Shown: positions 52,679-62,167, numbered from the stretch's first letter. The stretch is 64,000 nt of DNA from Lewinella sp. W8 (GCF_004375085.3 NZ_SNAQ03000005.1:1-64000), one strand, 5' to 3'. Numbers and translations: made by a program. The notes: generated by a model from the sequence alone, not told the origin.

Positions 52679-53209
52679 CTACCACTCGATGCTCCACCAG
52701 ACGCAGGGGTTGAGTGGACTCTCCCCGGAAATACCTGGATGATCAAAGAGTCCGGCTTCCTTCATGCCAATCCGCCGCATGACGGCTACAGAAGGCAGGT
52801 TGCTGTGGGGCGTTACGGCCACTACCTTTTTCAGTTTCAGCTCCTCCCGGGCAAATTGCAGGCAGGCGAGCGCGCCCTCTGTGGCGTATCCCTTGCCCCA
52901 GGCATCCGGGTGCAGGCGCCACCCGATATCGACGCAGGGTGTGAAGGGTGCTTCGTAGGACTGATGGCTCAACCCGACAAAACCCAGCAAGCGGCCATCC
53001 GTAATCCGTTCGGCAGCAAAGTAGGCATGGTTCCGCTCCGCGAATTGCTGGTTCTGTTGCTCAAGGAAGGTGAGGGTTTCCTGGCGGGTTCGCCGGGAGG
53101 GGAAGTAGCGCATGACCCTGGAGTCATCATTAATGGCGGCCATTTCGTCCAGATCTTCGGGTCGCCAGGTACGCAGGATGATCCGGTCGGTAGTAATTAC
53201 GGTGGGCAT
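52679..53209 (-). CDS. GNAT-family acetyltransferase (RimJ/RimL-like)
   Basis: The 176-aa product begins with the RimJ/RimL-type phrase TDRIILRTWRPEDLDEMAAI. It has the acetyl-CoA motif DIGWRLHPDAWGKGYATEGALACLQFA and ends with VVAVTPHSNLPSVAVMRRIGM. The family acetylates N-terminal or side-chain amines of proteins or small molecules; the substrate here is unknown. It is convergent with the propeller-azurin gene, with 3 bp between stops, and 5 bp downstream of the membrane-protein gene that follows on its own strand. Confidence 0.93.
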   Translation of the reverse strand: MPTVITTDRIILRTWRPEDLDEMAAINDDSRVMRYFPSRRTRQETLTFLEQQNQQFAERNHAYFAAERITDGRLLGFVGLSHQSYEAPFTPCVDIGWRLHPDAWGKGYATEGALACLQFAREELKLKKVVAVTPHSNLPSVAVMRRIGMKEAGLFDHPGISGESPLNPCVWWSIEW

Positions 53210-53214
53210 AAGGG

Positions 53215-53988
53215 CTAATTCACCAGGTAGATTAACAGCATGAGCAATGCGGCCAACATTATCAGTCCCACCTTGAAGGGAAATTGCACCAACTGAATAC
53301 CGATTTCCAGTGCCCGCTGAATGACGGTGTTGAAGCGGTTTACGGAGTTGACGTAGACGGGAAGGATTTTTCCCGGTTCCTGATCATCACTTTCGGTCGG
53401 GGTCACCGTAAAACCGTTTTTCTTCGACGCAAAGGTATTGGCCGCCACGGTGAGCACCCACCGGACCACACCGGCGATTACTCCCCCGACCAGAGGAACC
53501 TTGTTCCCGATGACGTCCGCCGCCACCGGAATCGTGACCAGGTGTAATACACCGCGGTAGAGCAACAGCAGGCGCTCCCCCCGGTTTTCCTTGGTGGTAC
53601 CCGCATTCAGGGTATCCACGTCCGTGACCACGTCCCGCAGGATCGAGGTGGAATAGGCTAACAAGGCCGAAAGGTCTTCCCGAAACCGGTAGGTGAGCAG
53701 TAGCACCCCGGATAACAGCCCACCAATCAGCCACAACACCAGCCCCAGGATTCCGTAGAAAACGTAGTCCACCAGGGAAAGATCCAGCACAAAAAAACTG
53801 GCGATGAAAAGGACCAGAGCGATGATCGGGGGACGCAGCACCCACTGGATGACGTATACCGGAAAAACCATGAGCTCCCCTACCCGAGCGACGACTTCTT
53901 CATCGCGGTACTTGCCGATGTCAACGCCAAGTTCCTGCTGGATTTTATTATCCAGCGCCATCACGTCAGCTTTCGTTTTGATTTTCAT
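53215..53988 (-). CDS. Integral membrane protein of unknown function
   Basis: The 257-aa product has a charged N-terminal 40 residues, three hydrophobic segments around 42-110 (VIQWVLRPPIIALVLFIASF, VDYVFYGILGLVLWLIGGLL), a central soluble part (LAYSTSILRDVVTDVDTLN) with a further hydrophobic stretch near 160-185, and a last helix at about 235-256. I do not recognise the family. It precedes the RimJ/RimL-like gene by 5 bp in the direction of transcription, so they probably form an operon. Confidence 0.75.
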   Translation of the reverse strand: MKIKTKADVMALDNKIQQELGVDIGKYRDEEVVARVGELMVFPVYVIQWVLRPPIIALVLFIASFFVLDLSLVDYVFYGILGLVLWLIGGLLSGVLLLTYRFREDLSALLAYSTSILRDVVTDVDTLNAGTTKENRGERLLLLYRGVLHLVTIPVAADVIGNKVPLVGGVIAGVVRWVLTVAANTFASKKNGFTVTPTESDDQEPGKILPVYVNSVNRFNTVIQRALEIGIQLVQFPFKVGLIMLAALLMLLIYLVN

Positions 53989-54224
53989 GTATGGTCAAAA
54001 ATTTCGCATTCCCTTTACGGAGTTATCCTTCTTTCCGGAAGGAGGTCGGGCCGTCCGCAGGAAGGTATTCTTTTGATGCCCAATAAAGTAAATATCTTCT
54101 AGAGATACCTTCGGCGTATCGATTGGTGTCCCGAGAAAACAATTTACTATGTCGATTTTGCCAAAATTCTTACCTACGCTACTGTATTATTTATTTTAAC
54201 CACCAAATCGAAACCCGTTCCGCC

Positions 54225-55076
54225 GTGCCAATCATCCCTCACATCCGACTCCCACTATTGTTGCTGCTCGTCCTGTTCCTGAACGGACTGGCCACTGGCC
54301 AGTCCTTCTCGGCCATGTCCTACAACATCCGCTACGCCAGTCCGAATGACGGAGAAGACCGCTGGGAATTTCGCCGGGAAGCGGTTGCGGACCTCATCCG
54401 GCACTACCGCCCGGGCTTTTTGGGCATTCAGGAGGGACTCGAGCACCAGCTACTGGACCTGGACGAGCAACTCCCCGGCTACCGGCGCATCGGCGTCGGG
54501 CGCGCCGACGGTAAGGCGGGTGGAGAGTTTGCGGCCATCTACTACGACGCCAGTCAATTCACCCCCGAACGGCAGGCCACCACCTGGTTGTCGGCCAGTC
54601 GGGACACGGCCTCAGTCGGATGGGATGCGGCCATGGAAAGAATTGCCACCTACGGCGTATTTCGTCAACTGTCCTCCGGTAACCAGATCTTCGTCCTCAA
54701 CGCCCACTACGATCACGTCGGCAAGGCCGCCCGCGAGAACAGCTCCCGGCTGATCCTTCAAATCATCAAAGAGGAAAACCGGGAAGGGCTACCGGTCATC
54801 GTCATGGGCGACCTGAACAGCACCCCCGATTCGCCGCCCATTACCCTACTGCAACAGAAACTGGACGACGCCGCTACGCCCGGGCCCGAAGGTATTTACG
54901 GGCCGGTCGGCACCTTCAGTGGCTTTCAACTGGATGCTTCCCTGGACCGACGGATCGACTACATTTTCACCCTAAACCTGAAGGCCAGTCGGTACCGACA
55001 CATCGACGACCGACGTAAGAACGGCCGCTGGGTTTCCGATCATCTCCCCGTATACGTCCAGCTCGACTGGAAGTAA
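54225..55076 (+). CDS. Secreted endonuclease/exonuclease/phosphatase-family protein
   Basis: 283 aa from a GTG at 54225, with a signal peptide (MPIIPHIRLPLLLLLVLFLNGLATG). The mature protein is an EEP domain with all key motifs: SYNIRYASPNDGEDRW, GIQEGLEHQ (metal Glu), NAHYDHVGKAAR, VIVMGDLNSTPDS and the C-terminal WVSDHLPVYVQL (Asp-His). It belongs to the group of exported Bacteroidota phosphodiesterase-like proteins. The frame extends to 54123, but an AT-rich promoter-like stretch (TATTATTTATTTTAACC) lies just before the GTG. The stop directly abuts that of the penicillin acylase gene on the other strand. Confidence 0.87.
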   Translation: MPIIPHIRLPLLLLLVLFLNGLATGQSFSAMSYNIRYASPNDGEDRWEFRREAVADLIRHYRPGFLGIQEGLEHQLLDLDEQLPGYRRIGVGRADGKAGGEFAAIYYDASQFTPERQATTWLSASRDTASVGWDAAMERIATYGVFRQLSSGNQIFVLNAHYDHVGKAARENSSRLILQIIKEENREGLPVIVMGDLNSTPDSPPITLLQQKLDDAATPGPEGIYGPVGTFSGFQLDASLDRRIDYIFTLNLKASRYRHIDDRRKNGRWVSDHLPVYVQLDWK

Positions 55077-57272
55077 TTATTCATTGGATTGCCCCGGGCG
55101 GTACCGTTTCCTGGCCCGGGCCTCCACGTCTTCGCGGTAGTAAGCAGCGTCCTTGAAGGCCCGATCGGCGTACCGCTGGGACTGGTCCGCGAAGTGAGGA
55201 GAATCCGGGTCACCGCTTTGGCCTCCGGCCAGCATGGTCTTCGCCCGCACCCGCTCACCAAACTCCACGACGGCCACAAAACTGTTGCCGGCCACCCCGT
55301 ACTGCCGGACGGTGCCTTCCCCACGGCGGGCACCATAGGACGCCAGGGCCCCTACTCTGCCGGAAGCCATCCCCACGGGGATGCTTGGCTTGGCGTCGTC
55401 AAATCGTTGCCGGATGGCTCCATCCAGCCGCTGAAAACGGTTGAATTCGCCCCAGGGGACTTCCCAGCGCCCAAAGTCTTCCACTAAGCGTTCCAGCGCC
55501 TGATTGAGCACGGTAATCCTTTCTTCTAGTTCACTGTCTTTACTGATGTACTCCAGGGTCTCCAGATTGATCCGCCGGCGGGGGAGGTAGCCGGAGCGGA
55601 CGTAGCTTTCGAAGTAGAAATGCATTACGGTCATCGCTACCGAATTGATGCCTACCCGGTGGTCCCAGCGCTCCAGGGAGTCCATCACGGTAAAGAGGGC
55701 GGGATCACTATCCGTGTGCACCTTCCAGGCCGTCAGCAGGCCATCGATGGCGGGCTTCATCGGGGGCAGGTAGGTATCGTAGGCCAGGTCGAGCAGGCCA
55801 TCGAGGGTAAGGTCGTCCGCTTCCCGGAGCAGGGGGATGGCGTGCACGCCCCGAAAATTTTCCGGAAAGGACGTCATGTAACGGGGATAATTACTCGCCT
55901 TGGGCGAGTATTCGTCGGCCGCCGTGAAGGGGGTTGAATTGCAGTTTTGAATCCAGCCATTGGGCGGATTCACGATGAGGATGTTTTCGTCTACGGTATG
56001 CAGTCCCTGCCAGTCGGTGGCCGGATTGCTGCCATCCACCGGTTCGGTGTAGTCGAAGCTGGTGTCCCGCTTCGGAATAAAGTTACCGTGATAGTAGGCG
56101 ATGTTCCCCTGAGCATCGGCGAACACGGTGTTGTTGGAGGAGTTCCGGCGCAGATTCATCATTTCCCGGAATTCCTCGTGCCCACTGGTCTTGGTCCGGG
56201 TGTAGGACTGGATCAGGGCCGTTTCCGGGTCCCACATCAGGGCCGTGGCGATCCACTTGCCGTCCTCCCGGTGGGTGATGGGCCCGTGGTGGGTGCGGTA
56301 CATCATGAAGGTGCGTTCCTCCATGCCGGCGTCCGTTCGGTAGCTAAGGGTAACGGGGAGGCTGTCCACGGGACGCAGTTCCTTCCCGTAGCGGTAGCTC
56401 AGGGCGCCCGCGTCGGAGACGATGTCCTCGGCGAATTCATCGATGATGTCCGTGCCGGTGGAAGTGTGCATCCAGCCGGTTTTTTCGTTGAAACCCTGGT
56501 AGACGAAGAATTGTCCCCAGGTTACCGCTCCGTAAGCATTGAGCCCCTCTTCGCTGACGACGTGCACTTCGCCCCGAAAATAAAAGGAGGTGTGCGGATT
56601 GATGAGCAGCATGGCGTTTCCCGAAGCGGTACGCTCACCGGCAATGGCGAAACCGTTCGATCCCCGGGGCTCCTCATCCCGCAGGCGGATCAGGCCGTCG
56701 TGGATGTCCGACAACTGGGGGCGCCCCGCGCCACCGTATAACTCCGCGATGGCACGGGTGGAAACGCGTTCGATGTCTCCCCCGATCGACCCCTCGCTGA
56801 ACATCATGGGAAACCAGGGTTCGAAGTGGGTCAACAACCGGGGTTTAACCTCCGGATGCGTTTCCAGGTAGTAATTGACGCCGTCGGCAAAGGCTACGCA
56901 TAATTCCCGGAGCCACTTCGGGCTAACCTCGTAAGCGGCAATCGCCTCCGCTTCCGTCATGTAGAGATTGGCCCGAAGATCGCTGTAGATTGCCGATTCT
57001 CCTTCCACTTCCGCCAGGCGTCCGGTGGCCCAGATGTAGTTCTGTTCTACCCGGGCAAAGTCATCTTCGCACTGCGCGTAGAGGAGTCCGAAAACCGCAT
57101 CGGCGTCCGTTTTCCCGTAAATGTGCGGCACGCCAAAATCATCGCGGATAATTTCTACGTTGGCGGCCTGGGCTTCCCGGCGTTCCGCTTCGGCGAGGGA
57201 AGAAATGTCGGGCGCCTGCCGGCAGGATTGGGCAAGGAGTACAAGGAGAAGAAAGGAGAGGATACGGGGCAT
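55077..57272 (-). CDS. Penicillin acylase-family lipoprotein (Ntn hydrolase)
   Basis: A 731-aa product with a lipoprotein signal (LLVLLAQSC, Cys17). The alpha-chain region reads VEIIRDDFGVPHIYGKTDAD and ends before the processing site; the nucleophile is the Ser of PRGSNGFAIAGERTASG, which becomes the N terminus of the beta chain after self-cleavage. Further family phrases are LLINPHTSFYF, GWMHTSTGTD and NIAYYHGNFIPKRD. These enzymes hydrolyse amide bonds of penicillins, acyl-homoserine lactones or related acyl amides. Substrate unknown. Export fits action on external amides. Confidence 0.93.
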   Translation of the reverse strand: MPRILSFLLLVLLAQSCRQAPDISSLAEAERREAQAANVEIIRDDFGVPHIYGKTDADAVFGLLYAQCEDDFARVEQNYIWATGRLAEVEGESAIYSDLRANLYMTEAEAIAAYEVSPKWLRELCVAFADGVNYYLETHPEVKPRLLTHFEPWFPMMFSEGSIGGDIERVSTRAIAELYGGAGRPQLSDIHDGLIRLRDEEPRGSNGFAIAGERTASGNAMLLINPHTSFYFRGEVHVVSEEGLNAYGAVTWGQFFVYQGFNEKTGWMHTSTGTDIIDEFAEDIVSDAGALSYRYGKELRPVDSLPVTLSYRTDAGMEERTFMMYRTHHGPITHREDGKWIATALMWDPETALIQSYTRTKTSGHEEFREMMNLRRNSSNNTVFADAQGNIAYYHGNFIPKRDTSFDYTEPVDGSNPATDWQGLHTVDENILIVNPPNGWIQNCNSTPFTAADEYSPKASNYPRYMTSFPENFRGVHAIPLLREADDLTLDGLLDLAYDTYLPPMKPAIDGLLTAWKVHTDSDPALFTVMDSLERWDHRVGINSVAMTVMHFYFESYVRSGYLPRRRINLETLEYISKDSELEERITVLNQALERLVEDFGRWEVPWGEFNRFQRLDGAIRQRFDDAKPSIPVGMASGRVGALASYGARRGEGTVRQYGVAGNSFVAVVEFGERVRAKTMLAGGQSGDPDSPHFADQSQRYADRAFKDAAYYREDVEARARKRYRPGQSNE

Positions 57273-57362
57273 TTGGACAATATTTGGTAAGCAAGACTAC
57301 CAAAAATATGGGACAACCCGCCATGATTTTAGACGCGATTCTCCCCGTATCCTCCCCGAACC

Positions 57363-57872
57363 TTATTGAACCATCACCTTCGTGCTGCCCAGCAACTGCC
57401 CGGAGGGAGCCCGTAAACGGACCAGGTAGATCCCCGCGGGCCAGGCTCTGGTGGATACCGGAATGGGGCCGGATATCCGCGGCACCTGCGCTCGCCGTAA
57501 AATCGTGCGCCCCGTGAGGTCCACGGCCTCCAGGCTAACGGAATGTACCGATTCTTCGGTGGCGAAGGAGACCCAAAACTGGCCCTGGGCCGGGTTGGGG
57601 AACACGGAAAGATCTTCCAGTAATTCCGAAACGTATTCGGTGCCGGTCAGGTCTTCCGGCTCGGGCTGTTGGAAGCCCTGCAGCAGGATGATCGTTGCGT
57701 TTTCCAGCGTGGTGACGGCGGGTTCTCCTACCGTTGCGGAGAGCTGGATCGTGGCGGAGGTGCTGTAGCCCCCCAGGCTACCCACTACTTGCCGCTCCAG
57801 GGAAACCTGCGCGGAGAGGGGTAAGGCCATCGCCAGAAGGAGACCGTGAAGTACAATTGTTTTGCGATTCAT
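57363..57872 (-). CDS. T9SS type A sorting-domain secreted protein
   Basis: 169 aa from ATG 57872 (MNRKTIVLHGLLLAMALPLSAQ, signal peptide). The N-terminal half carries the common phrase VVGSLGGYSTSATIQLSATVGEPAV and LLQGFQQPE, seen in many Bacteroidota secreted proteins. The C-terminal ~80 residues are a por-secretion (type IX) tail: LSVFPNPAQGQFWVSF, VDLTGRTIL, TRAWPAGIYLVRL, KVMVQ. The sorting tail would direct it to the surface or outside. The longer frame to 58121 shadows the next gene. It follows the 268-aa gene by 10 bp, indicating an operon. Confidence 0.92.
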   Translation of the reverse strand: MNRKTIVLHGLLLAMALPLSAQVSLERQVVGSLGGYSTSATIQLSATVGEPAVTTLENATIILLQGFQQPEPEDLTGTEYVSELLEDLSVFPNPAQGQFWVSFATEESVHSVSLEAVDLTGRTILRRAQVPRISGPIPVSTRAWPAGIYLVRLRAPSGQLLGSTKVMVQ

Positions 57873-57882
57873 GATGGCAGAT

Positions 57883-58689
57883 TTAGTAGGTGTACGTAAC
57901 CGTAACCCCCTTAACGCGCTTGGCTCCCGCAGCGTCCCAGTCCGTACAGAATACCCGTAGGTAGTAGCCACCGTCCAGGTTATTAATGGTGACGTTAGCG
58001 GCCATCGTCGCGCTGCGGATCCCCGACTCGTTACCTTGGGTGATGATTTCCAGCGGGATGGAAAAGCCGGTGCTGAAGAATTCTTTGGCCAGCCAAAAAC
58101 GGAGTTCTTCGTCGGAAGCATCTTCGTAGTAAATCGTCATTTCGGTCACCCGCGCTCCGTGCGGTAAAGAGATGGGAGCATTCAGGACCGTTGTGGCGGG
58201 AGCCCCGGTGGTAGAGATAATGGTCACCCCTCCGTTGCCGACGGAATTCACGAAGCTTGCCGCATTATTATTTGGCGTGAAAAGTGACGCGGGGACACTG
58301 AGGATGGTTTCCCGGGGTCCAACGCCCAGCGCGTAAGGAACACTTTGAAAGGGCGTGTAGCCAAGGTTGGTACCGTCTACGGTGACCCCCAGTTCCTGGG
58401 GCACGGTCCAGTCAATTTCCTCAAAGGTAGTAGCCCTACTGGGGGTTCCCGCTCCGAGCACGATGGTGAAGAGACCAAATTCATTGGTGGTGACCTGGTG
58501 GGTCTCGGTGTAGAAGGCAATCAAGTCGCCCACCGGGCGGAAATTAATTTCGAGGTCTACGGTCTGATTGGTCAGCAGGGCACCGTCACCGTCGCGGGCC
58601 ACGGCCTGGTAATTGATTCCCTGCGGCACCTGAGCGAAAAGGCCCGCAGCAAACAGAAACGAGAATAGGAGTAAGCAGTAACGCATCAT
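57883..58689 (-). CDS. Secreted protein with PQGINYQAVARD-type N-terminal domain
   Basis: The 268-aa product has a signal peptide and then QVPQGINYQAVARDGDG, a hallmark of a large Bacteroidota secreted family whose first ~110 residues form a beta-sandwich (VDLEINFRPVGDLIAFYTET, NEFGLFTIVLGAG). The remaining part is a separate beta-rich domain (FVNSVGNGGVTIISTTGA, MTIYYEDASDEELRFWLAKE) ending VKGVTVTYTY. Such proteins are found with T9SS cargo, as here. Function unknown; a surface or fibre role is often suggested. First gene of the two-gene unit with the T9SS protein. Confidence 0.85.
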   Translation of the reverse strand: MMRYCLLLFSFLFAAGLFAQVPQGINYQAVARDGDGALLTNQTVDLEINFRPVGDLIAFYTETHQVTTNEFGLFTIVLGAGTPSRATTFEEIDWTVPQELGVTVDGTNLGYTPFQSVPYALGVGPRETILSVPASLFTPNNNAASFVNSVGNGGVTIISTTGAPATTVLNAPISLPHGARVTEMTIYYEDASDEELRFWLAKEFFSTGFSIPLEIITQGNESGIRSATMAANVTINNLDGGYYLRVFCTDWDAAGAKRVKGVTVTYTY

Positions 58690-58971
58690 AATGGGTGTTT
58701 TTGCGCCTTTATGCGCCGGTGGTGCAGTGCGTTACGGGTTCATGGTGATTATTCCATCCGAGCACGAGGGTCCACAACTTTTGCCGCGGACCCCGGCTGA
58801 GTACGAGGGCGCTAGCGCGCAGGTGCCGGGTTGTGAGGAGGTAGGCCGGAGGATTCAGGATTCAGGGAAGGGCAGATCCTTAAACCTAAATCCTCCCTCC
58901 CACTCTACCCCCCCGGGCAATCCAGCCCCGTCGTGATTAATTTAGCCACCAAACCAACAGTCCCCTTTCCC
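58690..58971. repeat. Intergenic region with GCAGGTGCC and GGATTCAGG repeats
   Basis: CGCAGGTGCC at 58818-58827 begins about 45 bp that closely match 9482-9524 (GTTGTGAGGAG, then GGAGGATTCAGG). AATCCTCC words follow to about 58905 and can pair with GGAGGATT at 58851-58858. The promoter of the aminotransferase gene should lie near the right end, but no clear box is seen. Confidence 0.5.
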
Positions 58972-60249
58972 ATGACCTCACGCAGATCCTGGCTCCGCAA
59001 TTCCGTCCTTGGCCTGGCCGGCAGTACCCTGCTGACTCCCCAACGCTTATCGGCCCTTCGCGGGCATCAGCACCGGCTTGACGGTGAGCTCTCCGGAGAC
59101 CCGGACAGTGAGAAATACTGGGCGCTCGTCCGGGAGCATTTCTCCTTCGCGGAAAACCTGCGGTACTTCAACAACGGCTCCCTGGGGGCCTGCCCCACCT
59201 ACGTAGTGGAGGCCACCAACGCATTTCGCGCCACCCTCGACGGTTTCCCTTCGAAGTACATGTGGGGTGGCTGGCAGGACCAAAAAGAAGCGGTGCGCGG
59301 GAAGGTGGCCGCGATGCTACACGTCTCCCCCGAAACTATCGCCCTTATCCACAACACCACCGAAGGGATGAACCTCATCGCGTCCAGTATGGACCTTGCG
59401 GCGGGGGACGAAGTTTTGCTGAGCAACCACGAACACACCAGCGCCCGCATCCCCTGGAAGTACTGGCAGGAAGGAAAAGGGGTAGTCCTGAAAACGGTCA
59501 ACCTACCGCTGATCCCCGAAGGCCCTCAGGAAATTGTGGAGGCCTTTCGCCAGGCCATTACGCCCCGGACCCGGGTGATCTCGCTGGTGCACCTTACCAA
59601 TACCAATGGCATGATATTGCCGGTGAAAGCCATTTCGGAAATGGCCCACGCGCACGGCATCCTCGTGGCCGTGGACGGTGCCCAATCCATGGGCATGATC
59701 AACATTGACCTGGAGGATCTGGGCTGTGATTTCTTTACCTCGAGCAGTCACAAATGGACCTTCTCCCCCAAGGGAATGGGCGTCTTTTATGCGCGGGAAG
59801 CGGCACAGAAACACCTTCGTCCCCTCATCGTTTGCCGGGGTTACGAAGACGAAAGCATTCGCCGGCTGGAAAACTACAACACCCGAAACCTGCCCGAACT
59901 CCTAGGGCTGGGAGCGGCGATGGATTACCGCAACCTGATCGGCGGAGAAGAAATTGAACGACGGATTTACGCCCTCAAGGCCTACCTCCGGGAAGCCATT
60001 GCGCAAGATGAGCGACTGGTTCTCAAAACCCCGGGCTCGGATCTACTTTCGGCGGGTATTCAAACGGTCGAACTGCGGGAACACCAGGTGGGGGAAGTCA
60101 AGCAGAAACTTGCCGATGAGTTCCACATCGATTGCCGGCCGATGGGCTCCCATGGGCTCAACGGGCTGCGGATCTCCCTGGCCATCTACCACACTAAGGC
60201 CGACGTGGATTACCTGGTGGAGGCACTGCGGCAGGTGCTGGATGCTTAG
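58972..60249 (+). CDS. Class V aminotransferase, probably Tat-exported
   Basis: 425 aa from ATG 58972. The N terminus MTSRRSWLRNSVLGLAG has twin arginines and a hydrophobic stretch, a Tat signal. The enzyme part matches the isopenicillin-N-epimerase/cysteine-desulfurase-like group: YFNNGSLGACPTYVVEA, HNTTEGMNLIASSM, SNHEHTSARIPWKYW, AVDGAQSMGMINIDLEDLGC and the PLP lysine in FTSSSHKWTFSPKGMG. A folded, cofactor-loaded PLP enzyme is consistent with Tat export. The exact reaction is unknown. An in-frame GTG at 58933 is less likely as the start. Its stop overlaps the opposite gene's stop by 4 bp. Confidence 0.9.
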   Translation: MTSRRSWLRNSVLGLAGSTLLTPQRLSALRGHQHRLDGELSGDPDSEKYWALVREHFSFAENLRYFNNGSLGACPTYVVEATNAFRATLDGFPSKYMWGGWQDQKEAVRGKVAAMLHVSPETIALIHNTTEGMNLIASSMDLAAGDEVLLSNHEHTSARIPWKYWQEGKGVVLKTVNLPLIPEGPQEIVEAFRQAITPRTRVISLVHLTNTNGMILPVKAISEMAHAHGILVAVDGAQSMGMINIDLEDLGCDFFTSSSHKWTFSPKGMGVFYAREAAQKHLRPLIVCRGYEDESIRRLENYNTRNLPELLGLGAAMDYRNLIGGEEIERRIYALKAYLREAIAQDERLVLKTPGSDLLSAGIQTVELREHQVGEVKQKLADEFHIDCRPMGSHGLNGLRISLAIYHTKADVDYLVEALRQVLDA

Positions 60250-61439
60250 TTGGGCCAACTGAAGGCAAGATCGATCAGTTGATCCCGAAGCACTTCCACC
60301 AGGTCACCGTACTCCTCCAGTCTCTCCAAATCCAGACCGGTAGAAATCAGCGAAATGGTGATGCCCTCATCGGGGAAGTGCAGCATCAGGGAGTTGTAAC
60401 TGGACGTTGACCCCGTATGCCCGTAGGCGGTACCGAAGGGCGTTTGGTAGCGGTTCAGGCCGAGGCCGTAGGCCTCATCGGGCCACTCGGAAAAATCGGC
60501 TTCTTCCTCCCCTACCAGGATCATGTCCGATTGCATCGCACCGAGGGCCCGCTCGGAAATCAACCCTCCACCGAAGAGCCCACGGGCGAAAATGTTGAGG
60601 TCCTGCATGTTGGCGGCAATGCCGCCATCACCGGTTGCCGCGTCCGAAACGGCGGATTCCAGGACGTCGATGAACTTTCCGCCCCTGAAGGCAAAATAGG
60701 GTCGAGCCACGTCCTCCGGAATGGGGTCTTCTTCGGTCCCCATGACAAAACGGGTCAATGCGAGGGGACGGACGACCTGCTCCTCCACCGCATTCCAGAG
60801 GGGTTGCTGCGTTACCTGTTCGATGACCAATCCCAGGAGAACGTAGTTAGTATTAGAGTAGCTAAAATCCGCTCCGGGGGCATGGAGGGCTTCCTCGCCG
60901 TAAACGTAGGCCAGTTTCTCCCGCTGGGTTTCCCGGAAGAAGGGTTCGTTAAAGGTATTAAAGGTTTGACGTGCGTTCAGGTAATCCGGGATGCCGCTGG
61001 TGTGGTTGAGCAATTGGCGCAGGGTCGCCTCCCGGGCGTTGGCAATCTCCCCGATGAGGTCCTCCTCGAGGTAGGCGCTTAACCGGTCATCGATGGACAG
61101 CAATCCGCGGTCCTCCAACTGGAGCACCATGGTGGCAGTCACCGTCTTCGAGATACTTGCAATCATGATGCGGTGACAGGGCTGCAGATTTTCCTGAACG
61201 TCGATGTTGGCGTACCCGGCGCTCCCCGTCCACTGGCTATCGTCGGAGAATGTGACGGCAGCCTGAATGCCCGTGGTGAGCGGAATGGCTTGATTAATGG
61301 CGGCTTGAAGCTGATCCGCCAGCGGATGCTCCGACGGAGGGTCGGTCAGGGCACATCCGTAACCCGCTTCGGGGGCGGGAATGATGTTATCGCAGGCAAA
61401 CAGGAGGAGGAAAAGGCAGGGAAAAAACAAACGGATCAT
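60246..61439 (-). CDS. Serine hydrolase, beta-lactamase/DD-peptidase fold, lipoprotein
   Basis: 397 aa from ATG 61439 (MIRLFFPCLFLLLFAC, lipobox). The class C beta-lactamase-like domain shows SxxK in IASISKTVTATM, the tyrosine motif YSNTNYVLLGLV (Y-x-N), LLNHTSGIPDYL, and HTG in YGHTGSTSSYNS. Members include carboxypeptidases, esterases and D-aminopeptidases, so beta-lactam resistance should not be assumed. The mature protein is anchored at a membrane facing the periplasm. A start at 61463 is also in frame. It may be expressed with the downstream-oriented barrel protein gene at 61472-62065, 33 bp upstream. Confidence 0.92.
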   Translation of the reverse strand: MIRLFFPCLFLLLFACDNIIPAPEAGYGCALTDPPSEHPLADQLQAAINQAIPLTTGIQAAVTFSDDSQWTGSAGYANIDVQENLQPCHRIMIASISKTVTATMVLQLEDRGLLSIDDRLSAYLEEDLIGEIANAREATLRQLLNHTSGIPDYLNARQTFNTFNEPFFRETQREKLAYVYGEEALHAPGADFSYSNTNYVLLGLVIEQVTQQPLWNAVEEQVVRPLALTRFVMGTEEDPIPEDVARPYFAFRGGKFIDVLESAVSDAATGDGGIAANMQDLNIFARGLFGGGLISERALGAMQSDMILVGEEEADFSEWPDEAYGLGLNRYQTPFGTAYGHTGSTSSYNSLMLHFPDEGITISLISTGLDLERLEEYGDLVEVLRDQLIDLAFSWPN

Positions 61440-61471
61440 AGTGGAGCGGTTAAAGTGAGGCATCAGGAAGT

Positions 61472-62065
61472 TTATTTAAAGGGGGTAAATCGCAGGCCAA
61501 TTCCGGCCAGCAGGTGAGGGAAGGGCAACACCGCCAGGGGTTGCTCCACGGCAAACTGGTAGTTCAAGAAAAGCTCGGGGGCACGCGGGGCGGCAGACAA
61601 CCGGTAACCGATTTTCAGGCTGGTAGTGGGCATGAACACTAGAGAACCGGAATTCGGCGCCTCGGAAAATTCTCCATCCTGGGCGGTGAAGACCGGAGCC
61701 GTAGCGAAGGCCAGTCCGTAACCGAGTCCCAGGCGACCCGTGAGGGATGCCCGCCCCAGTTGCCGGCGGTAGGCAAGGCCGAGATTAAGGAAGGCCGTGG
61801 CCCGCAGGTGCCGATGGTAGTAATATCCCAACTCCCCTCCTAGTATCCAGGCGTGCTTCGGCCTATTGTTAAGGGTATACTCCGCCCCGAGGCTAAGGGC
61901 GGGGTTTAGGGGATAACGGAAAGTAGACAGATCGGGGAAGGAGATGCTCTCATCCATCAGCGTCAGCCGCAAAGCCAGGGGAGGTCGCTCCGTGGAGGAT
62001 TGCGCGGTAACGGGAAGAGAGAGCAGGAAAAAGAGGGAAAATATCCCGGTGAATACACGGATCAT
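61472..62065 (-). CDS. Small outer-membrane barrel-like protein
   Basis: The 197-aa product has a signal peptide (MIRVFTGIFSLFFLLSLPVTAQ) and then about eight alternating strands with aromatic girdle residues (HAWILGGELGYYYHRHLRAT, LGLAYRRQLGRASLTGRLGL, FLNYQFAVEQ), ending LLAGIGLRFTPFK, a typical outer-membrane C terminus. A small eight-strand barrel is likely. No specific family recognised. It lies upstream of the serine hydrolase gene on the same strand. Confidence 0.8.
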   Translation of the reverse strand: MIRVFTGIFSLFFLLSLPVTAQSSTERPPLALRLTLMDESISFPDLSTFRYPLNPALSLGAEYTLNNRPKHAWILGGELGYYYHRHLRATAFLNLGLAYRRQLGRASLTGRLGLGYGLAFATAPVFTAQDGEFSEAPNSGSLVFMPTTSLKIGYRLSAAPRAPELFLNYQFAVEQPLAVLPFPHLLAGIGLRFTPFK

Positions 62066-62167
62066 AATGTCGGACTAGTTCAGGTGGTATTGATTGGTAG
62101 TCCGAAGGTGATGGTAGGTTCGGAAATGGCGGTCCGTGAATGTCTACACTAGAGAAATCAGGACATC

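Noticed and set aside
60246-61439. Beta-lactamase resistance gene
   Set aside because: The SxxK/YxN/HTG fold is shared by many peptidases and esterases; nothing points to beta-lactam hydrolysis.
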